A stretch of 64,000 nucleotides of DNA from Aeromicrobium panaciterrae (GTDB lineage: Bacteria; Actinomycetota; Actinomycetes; Propionibacteriales; Nocardioidaceae). Both the position numbers and the translations under genes were made by a program. The notes under the pieces were generated by a model. It made no database searches. It had not been told where the DNA came from and worked only from the letters and a program-made list of their open reading frames with translations. The stretch is taken from the NCBI RefSeq assembly GCF_031457275.1, contig NZ_JAVDWH010000001.1:2294001-2358000 (forward strand), in the 5' to 3' direction. Positions 18,535 to 27,891 of this stretch are shown piece after piece; within the stretch, counting starts at the first letter, position 1; the number at the start of each line of letters is the position of its first letter.

Positions 18535-19419
18535 GTGACCACACCGACAGCGTTCGTGCGCTACTACGACGTCATCAGCGCCGACGGCACGAAGCTCCGG
18601 GCCTGGACCAACGATGCCGAGGGTCCCGTCGTGCTGGTGTCGAATGGCCTCGGCACCAATCCGCACGCATGGCCGTCGTTGCTCAATCCCGGCTGCGGGG
18701 TGCGCGTCATCTCGTGGAACCACCGAGGCACCGGTGGCTCGGCTCGACCTGTCGACAACCGGGTTGATCTCGATGCCTTCGTTGAGGACGCCGTCGCCAT
18801 CATGGACGACGCCGGAGTCGCGACCGCAACCGTGGTGAGCTGGTCGGCGGGAGTCACAGTCGCCTTCGAACTGGCAGGTCGCTACCCCGAGCGCGTCAAC
18901 GGGATCCTCGCTGTGGCCGGAGTCCCCGGCAACACATTCGCCACGATGCTGGCGCCGATCAAGGTGCCGCCCTTCATCGCCAAACGCCTCATGGTCGGCC
19001 TGGCGCGCTCCGGCGGATGGTCGGGGCCGGTGATCGCGCCGATCACCAAGCGCATTCCGTGGACCAATGCAACGGCCAACATGCTGCGCTGGTCACGTCT
19101 GATCAACCCAGCAGCCGACGTCGGCGAGCTGCGTACGTTGCTTCAGGAGTTCTGCACGACCCACCCGTCCTGGTACGCCAAGCTAGCCATCGGCGTCTCG
19201 GAGCACCAGCGCGTGTCATTGTCATCGATCGCCGTGCCGGCCACGTTCCTCTCCGGCAAGTGGGACATGCTCACCGGCGCCCGAGACATGCTCTCCGCTT
19301 CCAAGCGGGTCGAGGGATCGCGCTACCGAGAGCTGGCGTCGACGCACTTCATCCCGGTCGAGTTCCCCGAGATCGTGATGGAAGAGCTCGAACTACTGCT
19401 CGACCGCGTTCACGCCTGA
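18535..19419 (+). CDS. Alpha/beta hydrolase
   Basis: A 294-residue alpha/beta hydrolase without signal peptide. The nucleophile elbow is SWSAG (normally GxSxG) in ATVVSWSAGVTVAFELA, the acid is probably in SGKWDMLTG, and the histidine in STHFIPVEFPE. The N-terminal half has VVLVSNGLGTNPHAW and ISWNHRGTGGS, the usual oxyanion and second-strand regions. I chose GTG 18535 because a GACAAT hexamer lies 7 nt upstream, suggesting a leaderless start. Substrate unknown. The 3' end overlaps the convergent diguanylate cyclase gene by 10 bp. Confidence 0.8.
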   Translation: MTTPTAFVRYYDVISADGTKLRAWTNDAEGPVVLVSNGLGTNPHAWPSLLNPGCGVRVISWNHRGTGGSARPVDNRVDLDAFVEDAVAIMDDAGVATATVVSWSAGVTVAFELAGRYPERVNGILAVAGVPGNTFATMLAPIKVPPFIAKRLMVGLARSGGWSGPVIAPITKRIPWTNATANMLRWSRLINPAADVGELRTLLQEFCTTHPSWYAKLAIGVSEHQRVSLSSIAVPATFLSGKWDMLTGARDMLSASKRVEGSRYRELASTHFIPVEFPEIVMEELELLLDRVHA

Positions 19420-20459
19420 CGCGCCAACGAGCGCTCGACCGTCAGTACACGTTCACGCCCGCCCCGCTTGGCCTCGTACAACAGTCCGTCGGCGGCCCTG
19501 ACTGCATCGTCTCCACCCTCCGCGATCCCTGCGCTGAACGTCAGACCAGAGCCGTGGCCGTCCCACATCTCGGCACATCGGTCGAGGATCTCGGCGGCTT
19601 CCGCCGGTGTCGTACGAGGGAAGATCACCAGGAATTCATCGCCGCCGTAGCGGAATGCCGCATCGCCCGCGCGGGTCATCGACTGCAGCACACCGGAGAA
19701 GTCCGCGAGGGCCCGATCTCCAGAAATATGGCCCTGCGTGTCGTTGAATTCCTTGAAATGATCCAGGTCGATGACGGCAACAGCGCTGCTGTCCCCCGCC
19801 ATTTCGAGGTGCGCTTCGAGCCGCGAGCGATTCAGCAAACCCGTGAGTGGATCGGTGGTCGCGAGCAGTTCCAGAGCGCGCTGCTTGTCCCGCAGCTCAC
19901 CGAGCAGACGCGAAGGAACCTCACTGACCACGAGCCACACCAAGATGGCGAGGGGAAGTCGGATGACCGCGTCGCGGCTGCTCATGTCAGTGAGATGAAG
20001 CAAGAGCGCCGACGCGGGCAAAATGAACAGCAAGCCGGTTCCCGGCGGCTGAGTGATCCCGATGAACTGGAATGCCAGGACGATGAGGCCCGGCAGCAGA
20101 GTTCCGATGTCGCTCGAGGCCATGTGCAGAACGCCGAGTGTCGAACAGGTGGCCAGCGGCCACAGCAGGAGCGACCACCGTCGCTCCGCAAGACCGAGGT
20201 ATGTCAAAGCTCTGAACGCCGCGTACCCGACGATTGCTGCACTGAGCAAGGTGACCAACGCTGCGAAAGAAATGGTCAGGGTGACGATCTCGGCCGTCAG
20301 CATGATGACGATCGCAATCGAGAACCTCAGGGCACCCCGACGGTGCCAGACAGCAATCTGTCCAGGCTCGTTCAAATCACCTGCGAGCACGGGTCTCCCT
20401 CCCTGTACGCCACTTCTGACGTTACCGGGATGTGCGGGGATCCGAGGCAAAACGGTCAT
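19410..20459 (-). CDS. Membrane-bound diguanylate cyclase (GGDEF)
   Basis: A 349-residue protein with about six N-terminal hydrophobic helices (residues about 40-190) and a C-terminal GGDEF domain beginning at ATTDPLTGLLNRSRLEAHL. The active site RYGGDEFLVIFPR is intact, and RAGD five residues before it is a canonical RxxD inhibitory site, so the protein should make cyclic di-GMP from two GTP and be feedback inhibited. Its helical sensor region is not assigned. ATG 20459 or GTG 20465 may be the start. A Crp-like palindrome lies 41-56 bp upstream. Confidence 0.88.
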   Translation of the reverse strand: MTVLPRIPAHPGNVRSGVQGGRPVLAGDLNEPGQIAVWHRRGALRFSIAIVIMLTAEIVTLTISFAALVTLLSAAIVGYAAFRALTYLGLAERRWSLLLWPLATCSTLGVLHMASSDIGTLLPGLIVLAFQFIGITQPPGTGLLFILPASALLLHLTDMSSRDAVIRLPLAILVWLVVSEVPSRLLGELRDKQRALELLATTDPLTGLLNRSRLEAHLEMAGDSSAVAVIDLDHFKEFNDTQGHISGDRALADFSGVLQSMTRAGDAAFRYGGDEFLVIFPRTTPAEAAEILDRCAEMWDGHGSGLTFSAGIAEGGDDAVRAADGLLYEAKRGGRERVLTVERSLARQA

Positions 20460-20499
20460 ACCCACCAGACGCGCCAGATGTGCACTTATGACGCGAAAA

Positions 20500-20515
20500 T
20501 GTGACCCCAGTCACG
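20500..20515. promoter_or_regulatory. Crp/GlxR-like site upstream of the diguanylate cyclase gene
   Basis: TGTGACCCCAGTCACG matches TGTGA-N6-TCACA in nine of ten positions. It lies between the nuclease stop (20537) and the diguanylate cyclase start (20459). A cAMP-responsive regulator site here would link cAMP to cyclic di-GMP; this is inference from a single site. Confidence 0.4.
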
Positions 20516-20536
20516 TAGGGTTTTCGACTAGGCCAA

Positions 20537-21526
20537 TTACGGCAGGTGAACGCGCATTTCCATCATGTTGTGATCCGACGGGATCGTCCCGACGAAATTG
20601 CCCGCTTCGTCGAGCGACAGCACCTGTCGCCACGTCTCGACGCGGATGCCCGGCGACACATACATGTAGTCGATGTGGGTGCCGACGTCGAACTTGGTGC
20701 GTGGTGGTGTGAGATAGAAGTGGTTCGCGGAGTTGTACTGCGCGTTGATCATCGTCTCGGCAAGCGCGTTGTCACCTGCGGCCCACGAGGCTTTGGCGTT
20801 GTCGAGCGGATCGATGTAGCCGGCACCCACGAAAACCTTGTACTGGCCGTTGTATGGCTGGGCGGAGCGGCTGGAGTTCATGTCACCGAGAATCACTGTG
20901 GGGCGACCTCCGGAGTTGGCCTTCGCCAGGTCCCGAACCTGCCGCGCCTGACGGATGCGCACATCGTTGTAGGTGCTGCTCTTCTGCGATCCGGGCTCGA
21001 GGTGGGTGGTGATCGCGAAGAAGGACTTGCCGTTCAGCCGATCCTTGAAGACAGCCCACACGGCGTAGCGGCGAGCGTCACCTTTCTTCAGGAGCACCTT
21101 GACGCCGCTGCTGACCACGGACAGGCGATCTCGGTTGTACGCCAACTGTGTGCCGCTGGAGGTCGATCCGCTGGTGGCGAGGGCGTAGGGGCTGCCCAGA
21201 AGTGCGAGCAGATCAGCAAATTGCTTCTTGCCGTTCCCAGCCCACGTCTTGGGGGTCGCCTCGGACAGTCCGATGACATCGGGCGCGATGCTCAAGATGT
21301 TGTCGGCGACGGGTTGGCGACGCGCACCCCAGTCAGTTGTCGAGTAGATCTTGCGGACGTTGTAGGCCGCAATCGACAGGCCTTCCGACGGCTCGTCGGC
21401 CGTCTGGAGACCGCTCGCTGAGACAGCGCCAGCCTGCGCAGACTGCCCTGTCGCGAGTGCGCTCGCCAAGACCAGGGCCGCGAAAATGGCACGTGCTCGC
21501 GTGCGTACGACAGACGTACTCCTCAT
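20537..21526 (-). CDS. Secreted endonuclease/exonuclease/phosphatase family protein
   Basis: A 329-residue protein with a signal peptide (basic MRSTSVVRTRARA, hydrophobic IFAALVLASALATG, cleavage near AQA-GAV). The mature part has the DNase I-like fold: SIAAYNVRKIY, IGLSEATPKTW with the metal-binding Glu, AITTHLEPGS, ILGDMNSSRS and the C-terminal PSDHNMMEM. Such proteins cleave nucleic acids or phosphodiesters; which one is not readable. Start ATG 21526 has a GAGGGAG ribosome binding site. It is a single gene downstream of gatB on the same strand. Confidence 0.85.
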   Translation of the reverse strand: MRSTSVVRTRARAIFAALVLASALATGQSAQAGAVSASGLQTADEPSEGLSIAAYNVRKIYSTTDWGARRQPVADNILSIAPDVIGLSEATPKTWAGNGKKQFADLLALLGSPYALATSGSTSSGTQLAYNRDRLSVVSSGVKVLLKKGDARRYAVWAVFKDRLNGKSFFAITTHLEPGSQKSSTYNDVRIRQARQVRDLAKANSGGRPTVILGDMNSSRSAQPYNGQYKVFVGAGYIDPLDNAKASWAAGDNALAETMINAQYNSANHFYLTPPRTKFDVGTHIDYMYVSPGIRVETWRQVLSLDEAGNFVGTIPSDHNMMEMRVHLP

Positions 21527-21638
21527 GACAACTGCTCCCTCACAGCAAGACCCTCATCCTGCTCTCCCTGACACCAGTATCGGTGAACTGAAAAGAAAAT
21601 CCGGAGAATTCGGAAATCGATCCAGGAGGACTAGGGCG

Positions 21639-23132
21639 TCAGGTCAGTTTTTCGAGGATGAGCTCGCGCACGCGACCGGCGTCAGCCTGGCCGCGCATCT
21701 CCTTCATCACGGCTCCGATCAGCGCGCCAGCGACACCAAGGTTGCCGTCACGGATCTTCTGCGCCGCGTCCGGGTCACCCTCGATGGCGCGATCGACCGC
21801 TGCACCAAGCGCACCATCGTCGGAGACAACTTCGAGGCTGCGCCCGGCGATGACTTCCTCCGGAGTGCCCTCCCCAGCGATGACACCGTCAAAGACAGAG
21901 CGAGCGAGCTTGTCGTTGATACGACCTGAGTCGATCAACGCCTGGATCTCGGCGACCTGTGTCGGCGTGATGCCGAGGGTATCGAGATCCGTGCCGGTTT
22001 CGTTGGCACGTCGAGCCATCTCGCCAAGCCACCACTTCTTGGCAGCTTGCGGAGTCGTGCCAGCCTCAACCGTGGCGACGATCAGGTCGAGCGCGCCCGC
22101 ACCGATCGTGTCGCGCATGTCGAGGTCGGAGAAGCCCCAGTCGGCCTGGAGGCGAGCTCGGCGTACGGCCGGAGGCTCGGGCAGAGTCTTGCGCAGCTCT
22201 TCGACCCATTCGCGCGATGGCGAAACGGGAGCGAGGTCAGGCTCCGGGAAATAACGGTAGTCGTCAGCATCGGACTTCTCGCGACCAGAAGACGTGGTGC
22301 CGCTGTCCTCCTGGAAGTGGCGAGTTTCCTGCAGAACCTTGCCGCCCTCATCGAGGATTCCGGCGTGCCGCGAGACCTCGTACCGTACGGCTCGCTCGAC
22401 TGACCTGAACGAGTTGACGTTCTTGGTCTCGGAGCGGGTGCCGAGCGTGTCCGAGCCCTTGGGCTTGAGCGACAGGTTGACGTCAGCGCGCAGCGAGCCC
22501 TGGTCCATGCGGACATCGGAGACGCCGAGACCACCGATCAGGTCGCGCACGTGCGACACGTAGGCGCGAGCAACGGCAGGAGCCTTGTCAGCCGGAACCT
22601 CGATCGTGCGGGTGACGATCTCGATCAGCGGGATGCCGGCGCGGTTGTAGTCGACCAGCGAGTAGTCAGCACCGTGGATGCGACCCGTCGAGCCGCCCAC
22701 GTGCAGCGCCTTGCCGGTGTCTTCCTCCATGTGAGCGCGCTCGATCTCGATCCGGTAGGTCTCACCGTCGACCTCAACGTCAACGTAGCCGTCGAACGCG
22801 ATGGGCTCGTCGTACTGCGACGTCTGGAAGTTCTTGGGCATGTCCGGATAGAAGTAGTTCTTGCGCGCGAAGCGGCACCACTCGGCGATCTCGCAGTTGA
22901 GCGCGAGACCCATACGGATGGCGGACTCGACGGCCTTGGCGTTCACGACCGGCAGAGCACCTGGCAGCGCGAGACATACGGGGCACGTCTGCGTGTTGGG
23001 CTCAGCGCCGAACTCGGTCGGGCAACCACAGAACATCTTGGTCGCCGTGTTGAGCTCGATGTGGATCTCGAGACCCATCACGGGGTCGTAGCGCTCGATG
23101 GCCTCGTCGAACGGGACAAGAGTCTCAGTCAT
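21639..23132 (-). CDS. gatB: Aspartyl/glutamyl-tRNA amidotransferase subunit B
   Basis: A 497-residue subunit that phosphorylates and binds the mischarged tRNA in the GatCAB amidotransferase. Clear marks are [23 protein letters not shown], the paired zinc cysteines including [16 protein letters not shown], the [12 protein letters not shown] and [14 protein letters not shown] stretches, and the C-terminal YqeY-like tail ([22 protein letters not shown]). ATG 23132 overlaps the gatA stop as ATGA, which sets the start. It is last in gatC-gatA-gatB. Confidence 0.96.
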   Translation of the reverse strand: MTETLVPFDEAIERYDPVMGLEIHIELNTATKMFCGCPTEFGAEPNTQTCPVCLALPGALPVVNAKAVESAIRMGLALNCEIAEWCRFARKNYFYPDMPKNFQTSQYDEPIAFDGYVDVEVDGETYRIEIERAHMEEDTGKALHVGGSTGRIHGADYSLVDYNRAGIPLIEIVTRTIEVPADKAPAVARAYVSHVRDLIGGLGVSDVRMDQGSLRADVNLSLKPKGSDTLGTRSETKNVNSFRSVERAVRYEVSRHAGILDEGGKVLQETRHFQEDSGTTSSGREKSDADDYRYFPEPDLAPVSPSREWVEELRKTLPEPPAVRRARLQADWGFSDLDMRDTIGAGALDLIVATVEAGTTPQAAKKWWLGEMARRANETGTDLDTLGITPTQVAEIQALIDSGRINDKLARSVFDGVIAGEGTPEEVIAGRSLEVVSDDGALGAAVDRAIEGDPDAAQKIRDGNLGVAGALIGAVMKEMRGQADAGRVRELILEKLT

Positions 23133-24640
23133 CGGGCCACCTCCAGCTCGGGGGCCTGCGCAATCAACTGGCCGCCCCACTTCTCCTCGAGGAGTCGTTC
23201 GAGTGCAGCGCCGGCGTTGTAGAGCCGGTCATCTGCCTTCTGCGGTGCGAGGAACTGCAGACCCACCGGAAGGCTGTCCTCGTCGGCGAGGCCGATCGGA
23301 AGTGACAGTCCTGGGATGCCCACGAGGTTCGCGGGGATCGTGGCTACGTCCTGCAAGTACATCGACAGCGGGTCATCGAGCTTGGCGCCAAGCTCGAACG
23401 CAGTGGTTGGCGATGTCGGCGAGACGAGCACGTCAACCTTCGCGAATGCAGCCGCGAAGTCGGAGGCGATGAGCGTGCGCACCTTCTGTGCCGAGCCGTA
23501 GTAGGCGTCGTAGTAGCCGCTCGACAGCGCGTAGGTGCCGAGGATGATGCGGCGCTTGACCTCATCGCCGAAGCCAGCGTCACGACTCGAGGCCATGACC
23601 TGCTCAGCGCTCGGATCGTCGGAACCTTCGGGCGGCACGCGTACGCCATAACGCATCGCATCGAAGCGGGCGAGGTTGCTGCTCGCTTCACTCGGCATCA
23701 CCAGGTAGTAGGCGGCGAGAGCGTGCTCGAGGCTCGGGAGTGAGACCTCGACAACCTCGGCGCCGGCGCCCGTCAGCAGGGCGACAGCCTCGTCGAAACG
23801 AGCGCGTACGCCGGGCTGGAAGCCATCGCCGCCGAGCTCCGTGATGATGCCGACCTTGAGGCCCTTGACGTCAGCCTTGCGTGCAGCGGCAACGACCGCC
23901 GGAACGGCTTCGTCAATGCTCGTCGAGTCACACGGGTCATGGCCACCGATGAGCTCGTGCAGCAGCGCTGCATCGAGGACTGAGCGGGTGACCGGGCCAG
24001 CCTGGTCGAGGCTGCTGGCCAGGGCGACGAGTCCGTAACGGCTCACTCCCCCATACGTCGGCTTCACACCAACGGTGCCGGTGAGGGCGCCAGGCTGGCG
24101 GATCGAGCCACCGGTGTCAGTGCCGATCGCAAGCGGTGCCTCGAAGGCGGCGACTGCGGCAGCGGATCCACCACCGGAACCGCCCGGGCTGCGGGTCGTG
24201 TCCCACGGGTTGAAGGTCGGCCCGTACGCGGAGTGCTCGGTCGACGAGCCCATCGCGAATTCGTCCATGTTGGTCTTGCCGAGAATCGGCAGGCCTGCAG
24301 CCTTGATGCGCTGCGTGATCGTCGCGTCGTACGGCGGGATCCAGCCGTCGAGGATCTTGGAGCCGCAGGTCGTGGGCAGGCCAATCGTCGCGACGATGTC
24401 CTTGACCGCGATCGGTACGCCGGCGAGGGCGTGCAGCTTCTCACCCTTGGCGCGGCGGGCGTCAACGTCAGCCGCCGTGGCGAGCGCACCTTCGGCGTCG
24501 ACGTGCAGGAACGCGTGAATGGCGCCGTCAACAGCGGCGATGCGGTCGATGTGCGCCTGCGTCACCTCGACCGAGCTGGTGTCACCCGCGGCGAGCTTCT
24601 GTGACAGCTCGTCGGCTGTCGACTTCGTCAGATCGCTCAT
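23129..24640 (-). CDS. gatA: Aspartyl/glutamyl-tRNA amidotransferase subunit A
   Basis: The 503-residue amidase subunit that frees ammonia from glutamine. The amidase-signature triad is present: Lys in [10 protein letters not shown], Ser in [13 protein letters not shown], and Ser in [12 protein letters not shown]. The length and C-terminal [19 protein letters not shown] fit GatA. Its ATG overlaps the gatC stop as ATGA, and its own stop overlaps gatB, so the three subunits are coupled. Without a window-wide search I cannot say whether AsnRS or GlnRS is missing in this organism. Confidence 0.96.
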   Translation of the reverse strand: MSDLTKSTADELSQKLAAGDTSSVEVTQAHIDRIAAVDGAIHAFLHVDAEGALATAADVDARRAKGEKLHALAGVPIAVKDIVATIGLPTTCGSKILDGWIPPYDATITQRIKAAGLPILGKTNMDEFAMGSSTEHSAYGPTFNPWDTTRSPGGSGGGSAAAVAAFEAPLAIGTDTGGSIRQPGALTGTVGVKPTYGGVSRYGLVALASSLDQAGPVTRSVLDAALLHELIGGHDPCDSTSIDEAVPAVVAAARKADVKGLKVGIITELGGDGFQPGVRARFDEAVALLTGAGAEVVEVSLPSLEHALAAYYLVMPSEASSNLARFDAMRYGVRVPPEGSDDPSAEQVMASSRDAGFGDEVKRRIILGTYALSSGYYDAYYGSAQKVRTLIASDFAAAFAKVDVLVSPTSPTTAFELGAKLDDPLSMYLQDVATIPANLVGIPGLSLPIGLADEDSLPVGLQFLAPQKADDRLYNAGAALERLLEEKWGGQLIAQAPELEVAR

Positions 24641-24942
24641 TCTTCACCCAGAATCTTGGGCACGCCGAAGCGTCCCTGGTCCGAAGCCGGCGCCATGGCG
24701 AGCGCTTCGTCCTGCGTCAGGCTCGGGCGTACGACATCCTCACGAAACACGTTGTTGACCGGGACGGGGTGACTCATCGCTTCGACGTCATCTCCAGCAG
24801 CCTGCTGGACAGCAGCGACGTACTCGAGAATCGACGGCAGCTCGGTCGCGAGATGGTCGAGCTCGGCGTCGCTCAGATCGATGCGCGCGAGGCCGGCCAG
24901 ATGGGCGACATCGGCGCGCGAGATGCCCAAGGGCTCTGACAT
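24637..24942 (-). CDS. gatC: Aspartyl/glutamyl-tRNA amidotransferase subunit C
   Basis: A 101-residue subunit that stabilises the GatA-GatB complex. It has the family pattern [22 protein letters not shown] at the start and [25 protein letters not shown] later. ATG 24942 has an AAGGA ribosome binding site, and a TAGGAT hexamer further upstream (minus strand, about 24980-24985) is the likely -10 of the operon. It is divergent from an alpha/beta hydrolase. Confidence 0.93.
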   Translation of the reverse strand: MSEPLGISRADVAHLAGLARIDLSDAELDHLATELPSILEYVAAVQQAAGDDVEAMSHPVPVNNVFREDVVRPSLTQDEALAMAPASDQGRFGVPKILGEE

Positions 24943-25015
24943 ACAAATCCTTGCAAAAGAAGTCGGGGGTACTGACCCATCCTAGTGAGTGGGCAAGTTC
25001 TGAAAGGATGCTGGC

Positions 25016-25855
25016 ATGACCTCTGAGCGCATCTCCCAGTTCAGGAACGGCCGCTACACGTTCGACGTGATCGACAGCGGTCCCTTGGACGGCACTCCCG
25101 TAGTCCTCCTTCATGGCTTCCCGCAGCGCGCTGCCGCCTGGAACACCGTCGCCAGCCACCTGCACGAACGCGGACTGCGGACGTACGCACCCGATCAGCG
25201 GGGCTACTCCCCCGGCGCCCGACCGCGTACCCGCTGGGGCTACCGCGCCTCGCAGCTACGCAATGACATCCTCGCCCTGATCTCGGACATTGGCGGACCC
25301 GTACACCTGGTCGGCCACGACTGGGGCTCGACCGTCGGCTGGGCCGTATCCGCCCACTCGCCTCAGCTCGTCTCCACGTACACGGCCGTCTCAGTCGGAC
25401 ACCCAGCGGCGTTCCTCCGCTCGATGCTGAGCAGCAATCAGCTGCTGAAGTCGTACTACATGGCTCTGTTCCAGTTGCCTGTCGTTCCCGAGCTAGTGCT
25501 GAAGCAGAAGTCGCCGGTGGCCGCCAAAGGGCTGCGCAACGCGGGGATGACTCAGGAGATGGTCGAAACCTATCGGTCCGACATCCTTGACTACGGCGCT
25601 CTTACCGGAGGGATCGGTTGGTATCGCGGGCTTCTGTTCCCGCCGATCGGTGACATCGGAGGCAAGGTCTCCGTACCGACAACGATGGTCTGGAGCGACG
25701 ACGACGTTGCACTCGGGCGCAAGGGCATCGACCTCACGGAGCGCTACGTGACCGGCCCCTATGAGCTCGACGTCTACAAGGACCACACGCACTGGCTGCT
25801 CGACGAGGCACCAGAACGGCTTGCCGCGAGCATTGCCAAGCGCATCGGCGTGTAG
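25016..25855 (+). CDS. Alpha/beta hydrolase, epoxide hydrolase/haloalkane dehalogenase-like
   Basis: A 279-residue enzyme with VVLLHGFPQRAAAWN (oxyanion HGFP), the nucleophile elbow VGHDWGSTVGW with Asp in place of Ser, TMVWSDDDVALG and the catalytic His in KDHTHWLLDEAPE. An Asp nucleophile after HGFP is the hallmark of soluble epoxide hydrolases and related dehalogenases. ATG 25016 has an AAAGGA ribosome binding site. Its stop abuts the convergent flavoprotein stop with no gap. Confidence 0.83.
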   Translation: MTSERISQFRNGRYTFDVIDSGPLDGTPVVLLHGFPQRAAAWNTVASHLHERGLRTYAPDQRGYSPGARPRTRWGYRASQLRNDILALISDIGGPVHLVGHDWGSTVGWAVSAHSPQLVSTYTAVSVGHPAAFLRSMLSSNQLLKSYYMALFQLPVVPELVLKQKSPVAAKGLRNAGMTQEMVETYRSDILDYGALTGGIGWYRGLLFPPIGDIGGKVSVPTTMVWSDDDVALGRKGIDLTERYVTGPYELDVYKDHTHWLLDEAPERLAASIAKRIGV

Positions 25856-27517
25856 TCAGTCCGGCGCTGGTGCGAGGTGTGCATGCACCAGTGAGACCGC
25901 GCCCGCTCCCTCGCCGCTCGCTGATGCCACTCGCTTCATCGAGCCGGAGCGGATGTCGCCTGCGGCGAAGATGCCAGGGACCGTTGTCTCCAAGGGCGCC
26001 GGCGGAAGGCCGTCGACCCACAGCTTCTTGGGCACGTCGCGACCCGTGAGGATGAACCCGTTCTCGTCGCGCGCCACCTCCTCGGGCAGCCAGTCGCAAC
26101 CTGGCTCTGCGCCGAGCAGCAGGAACAGCCCGTCAGCAGCCAGGCGTTCGACACCATCGGTTTCCAGATCGATCCACTCCAGGCGCCCGTCGCCGCCACC
26201 ATCGACGATGCGCGAGCCCGTGCGCACCTTGATCGTGCGGTGCGTCGCTATCTCATCTACGAGATACGCCGACATCGTCTCCTCAAGGGCCCGGCGACGA
26301 ACGATGATGGTGACGCTACGCGCGAAGCGGGCGAGGTGAATCGCTGCCTGACCTGACGAGTTGCCACCGCCGACCACGAAGACATCGCGACCTTCCATCT
26401 CGCGAGCAACGCTTGTCGCGGCGCCGTAGTGCACGCCGAGCCCGACCAAATCCTCAAGCGCAGGCACGCCAAGGCGCCGGTAGCGCACGCCACATGCAAT
26501 AAGCACCGAGCGAGCCCGTATGACGCCGTCCTCGTGCGCCACCTTGTGCACGTCCCCGACGGTGAGCCCCTCGACCGGGCGGCCCGTATAGATGCGGGCA
26601 CCGAAACGGGTCGCTTGGAGTCGGGCGCGGAAGGCAAGGCGCATACCTGAGATCCCACGCGGGAAGCCGAGGTAGTTGCGGATCATCGAGCTGGTGCCGG
26701 CCTGTCCGCCCACCGCTTCCGACTCGAACACGATCGTTTGCAAGCCCTCGGATGCGCCATAGACCGCCGCGGCGAGACCCGCCGGTCCTGAGCCGATGAC
26801 GACCAGGTCCGCGACATAGTCGTCGCCGAGATCTGCAGGCGACCCATAGAACGAGCTGGCGACTAGATGCTCGTTCGCACCGACGAGCGGCGGGCGCGCG
26901 AACGCCTTCACGATCGGCAGTTCGGCACCCTCACCAGCCTCGGCGAGCAGCTCACGCCCGACCTCGCTGTCTGGCAGGTAGCGAGACCACGGAACGCCCA
27001 TCCGGTCGAGGAAGTCGCGGATGCCAGCAACGGCGGGCTGGTTGCCGTCTTCGACGATGCGCACGCCAACAACCTCTGGCGTGGACGTTGTGGTCGCCCA
27101 TTCGGACAGATATTCAGCGATCGCGGTGTGGAACTCCTCGTCGCGCGGTCCCTGCGGGATGAGCAAATACGTGTCGAGTCGACCCACGGCGAGCGCCGGC
27201 CGCAATTCTTCGAGAGACGCCTGGAACGAACTGAAGGGCGTGAGCACGATGCGACGGCTACTCGGTGACACATTGCGCAGGACGTCGAGCACGTCGACTG
27301 CGTCGATGTCGAGGTCAAAGTCGACGCAGATCAGCGCTATTGGTTGACCTTCGACGATGACGGACGCTGCATAGTCAGTGACGGTGAGGACATCGGTCAC
27401 GACGCGGATGTCGTAGTCGCGTGCGTACCGGCTCGAGAACTCGTCGGTGAGCACCGCACGGCTCGTCTCCGTCACGACGAGCAGGATCACCGGCTTCGGT
27501 CGCGGTGTCTCGGTCAT
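25856..27517 (-). CDS. Thioredoxin-reductase-like flavoprotein fused to response-regulator-like domain, lacking redox cysteines
   Basis: A 553-residue protein. Residues about 8-130 are receiver-like (VVTDVLTVTDYAA, ALICVDFDLD, RRIVLTPFSS); about 148-205 are glutaredoxin/thioredoxin-like without CxxC; from about 235 it is a thioredoxin-reductase-type FAD/NADPH domain (VIGSGPAGLAAAVYG, VVGGGNSSGQAAIHLA, GIFAAGDI). Where TrxR has CATC the sequence reads YGAATSVA (about 364-371), so disulfide reduction through that pair is not possible. NCBI-style names for similar fusions call them thioredoxin-disulfide reductases; here an NADPH-dependent sensor or other oxidoreductase is more likely. A TAGTTT hexamer 6 nt upstream suggests a leaderless start. 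Confidence 0.8.
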   Translation of the reverse strand: MTETPRPKPVILLVVTETSRAVLTDEFSSRYARDYDIRVVTDVLTVTDYAASVIVEGQPIALICVDFDLDIDAVDVLDVLRNVSPSSRRIVLTPFSSFQASLEELRPALAVGRLDTYLLIPQGPRDEEFHTAIAEYLSEWATTTSTPEVVGVRIVEDGNQPAVAGIRDFLDRMGVPWSRYLPDSEVGRELLAEAGEGAELPIVKAFARPPLVGANEHLVASSFYGSPADLGDDYVADLVVIGSGPAGLAAAVYGASEGLQTIVFESEAVGGQAGTSSMIRNYLGFPRGISGMRLAFRARLQATRFGARIYTGRPVEGLTVGDVHKVAHEDGVIRARSVLIACGVRYRRLGVPALEDLVGLGVHYGAATSVAREMEGRDVFVVGGGNSSGQAAIHLARFARSVTIIVRRRALEETMSAYLVDEIATHRTIKVRTGSRIVDGGGDGRLEWIDLETDGVERLAADGLFLLLGAEPGCDWLPEEVARDENGFILTGRDVPKKLWVDGLPPAPLETTVPGIFAAGDIRSGSMKRVASASGEGAGAVSLVHAHLAPAPD

Positions 27518-27523
27518 AGCGAG

Positions 27524-27543
27524 AAACTACCCGACCCTAGGCT
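27524..27543. promoter_or_regulatory. Face-to-face leaderless promoters of the flavoprotein and DUF2568 genes
   Basis: The intergenic gap is only 32 bp (27518-27549). Minus strand TAGTTT (27524-27529) lies 6 nt before the flavoprotein ATG; plus strand TAGGCT (27538-27543) lies 6 nt before the other ATG. No -35 elements are convincing. If both are used, each promoter upstream region lies in the other gene. Confidence 0.5.
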
Positions 27544-27549
27544 GACTCC

Positions 27550-27891
27550 ATGACCACTCAGCCGACCATCGGTGCCCGAGACCTGATCGCCTTCGCATGC
27601 GAGCTCGTGATGCTCGTCCTGCTCGTCGCCGCTGGCCACGGCATGGCGTCGGGTTGGCGCGGCTGGGCGCTCGGCATATTTCTGGCATTCGTCGCGATTG
27701 GCATCTGGTCGCAATGGATGGCCCCGACCTCGGCTCGCCGTTTGTCCAACCCGCAACGGTTCATCGCGCAGGTCATGTTGTTCGCCACCACCGCCCTGTA
27801 TGCCGCAGCCGGCGGCCTGGCCTGGTGGGGCATCGGCTTCGCTGTCTTCGCAACCGCCGCATTTGCATCCCGCGTACGCACTGATCCCTAG
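27550..27891 (+). CDS. YrdB/DUF2568-family membrane protein
   Basis: A 113-residue protein with four hydrophobic segments: LIAFACELVMLVLLVAAGHG, GWALGIFLAFVAIGIWSQWM, RFIAQVMLFATTALYAAAGG and WWGIGFAVFATAAFAS. The WSQWMAPTSARRL loop fits the DUF2568 (YrdB) family of small membrane proteins of unknown function. A TAGGCT hexamer ends 6 nt before ATG 27550, so it may be leaderless. It overlaps the convergent pseudouridine synthase by 4 bp. Confidence 0.75.
   Translation: MTTQPTIGARDLIAFACELVMLVLLVAAGHGMASGWRGWALGIFLAFVAIGIWSQWMAPTSARRLSNPQRFIAQVMLFATTALYAAAGGLAWWGIGFAVFATAAFASRVRTDP

Noticed and set aside
19017-20504. A 495-codon plus-strand open frame across the diguanylate cyclase region
   Set aside because: It is antisense to a gene with a clear GGDEF domain and composition typical of the complement frame of high-GC coding DNA.
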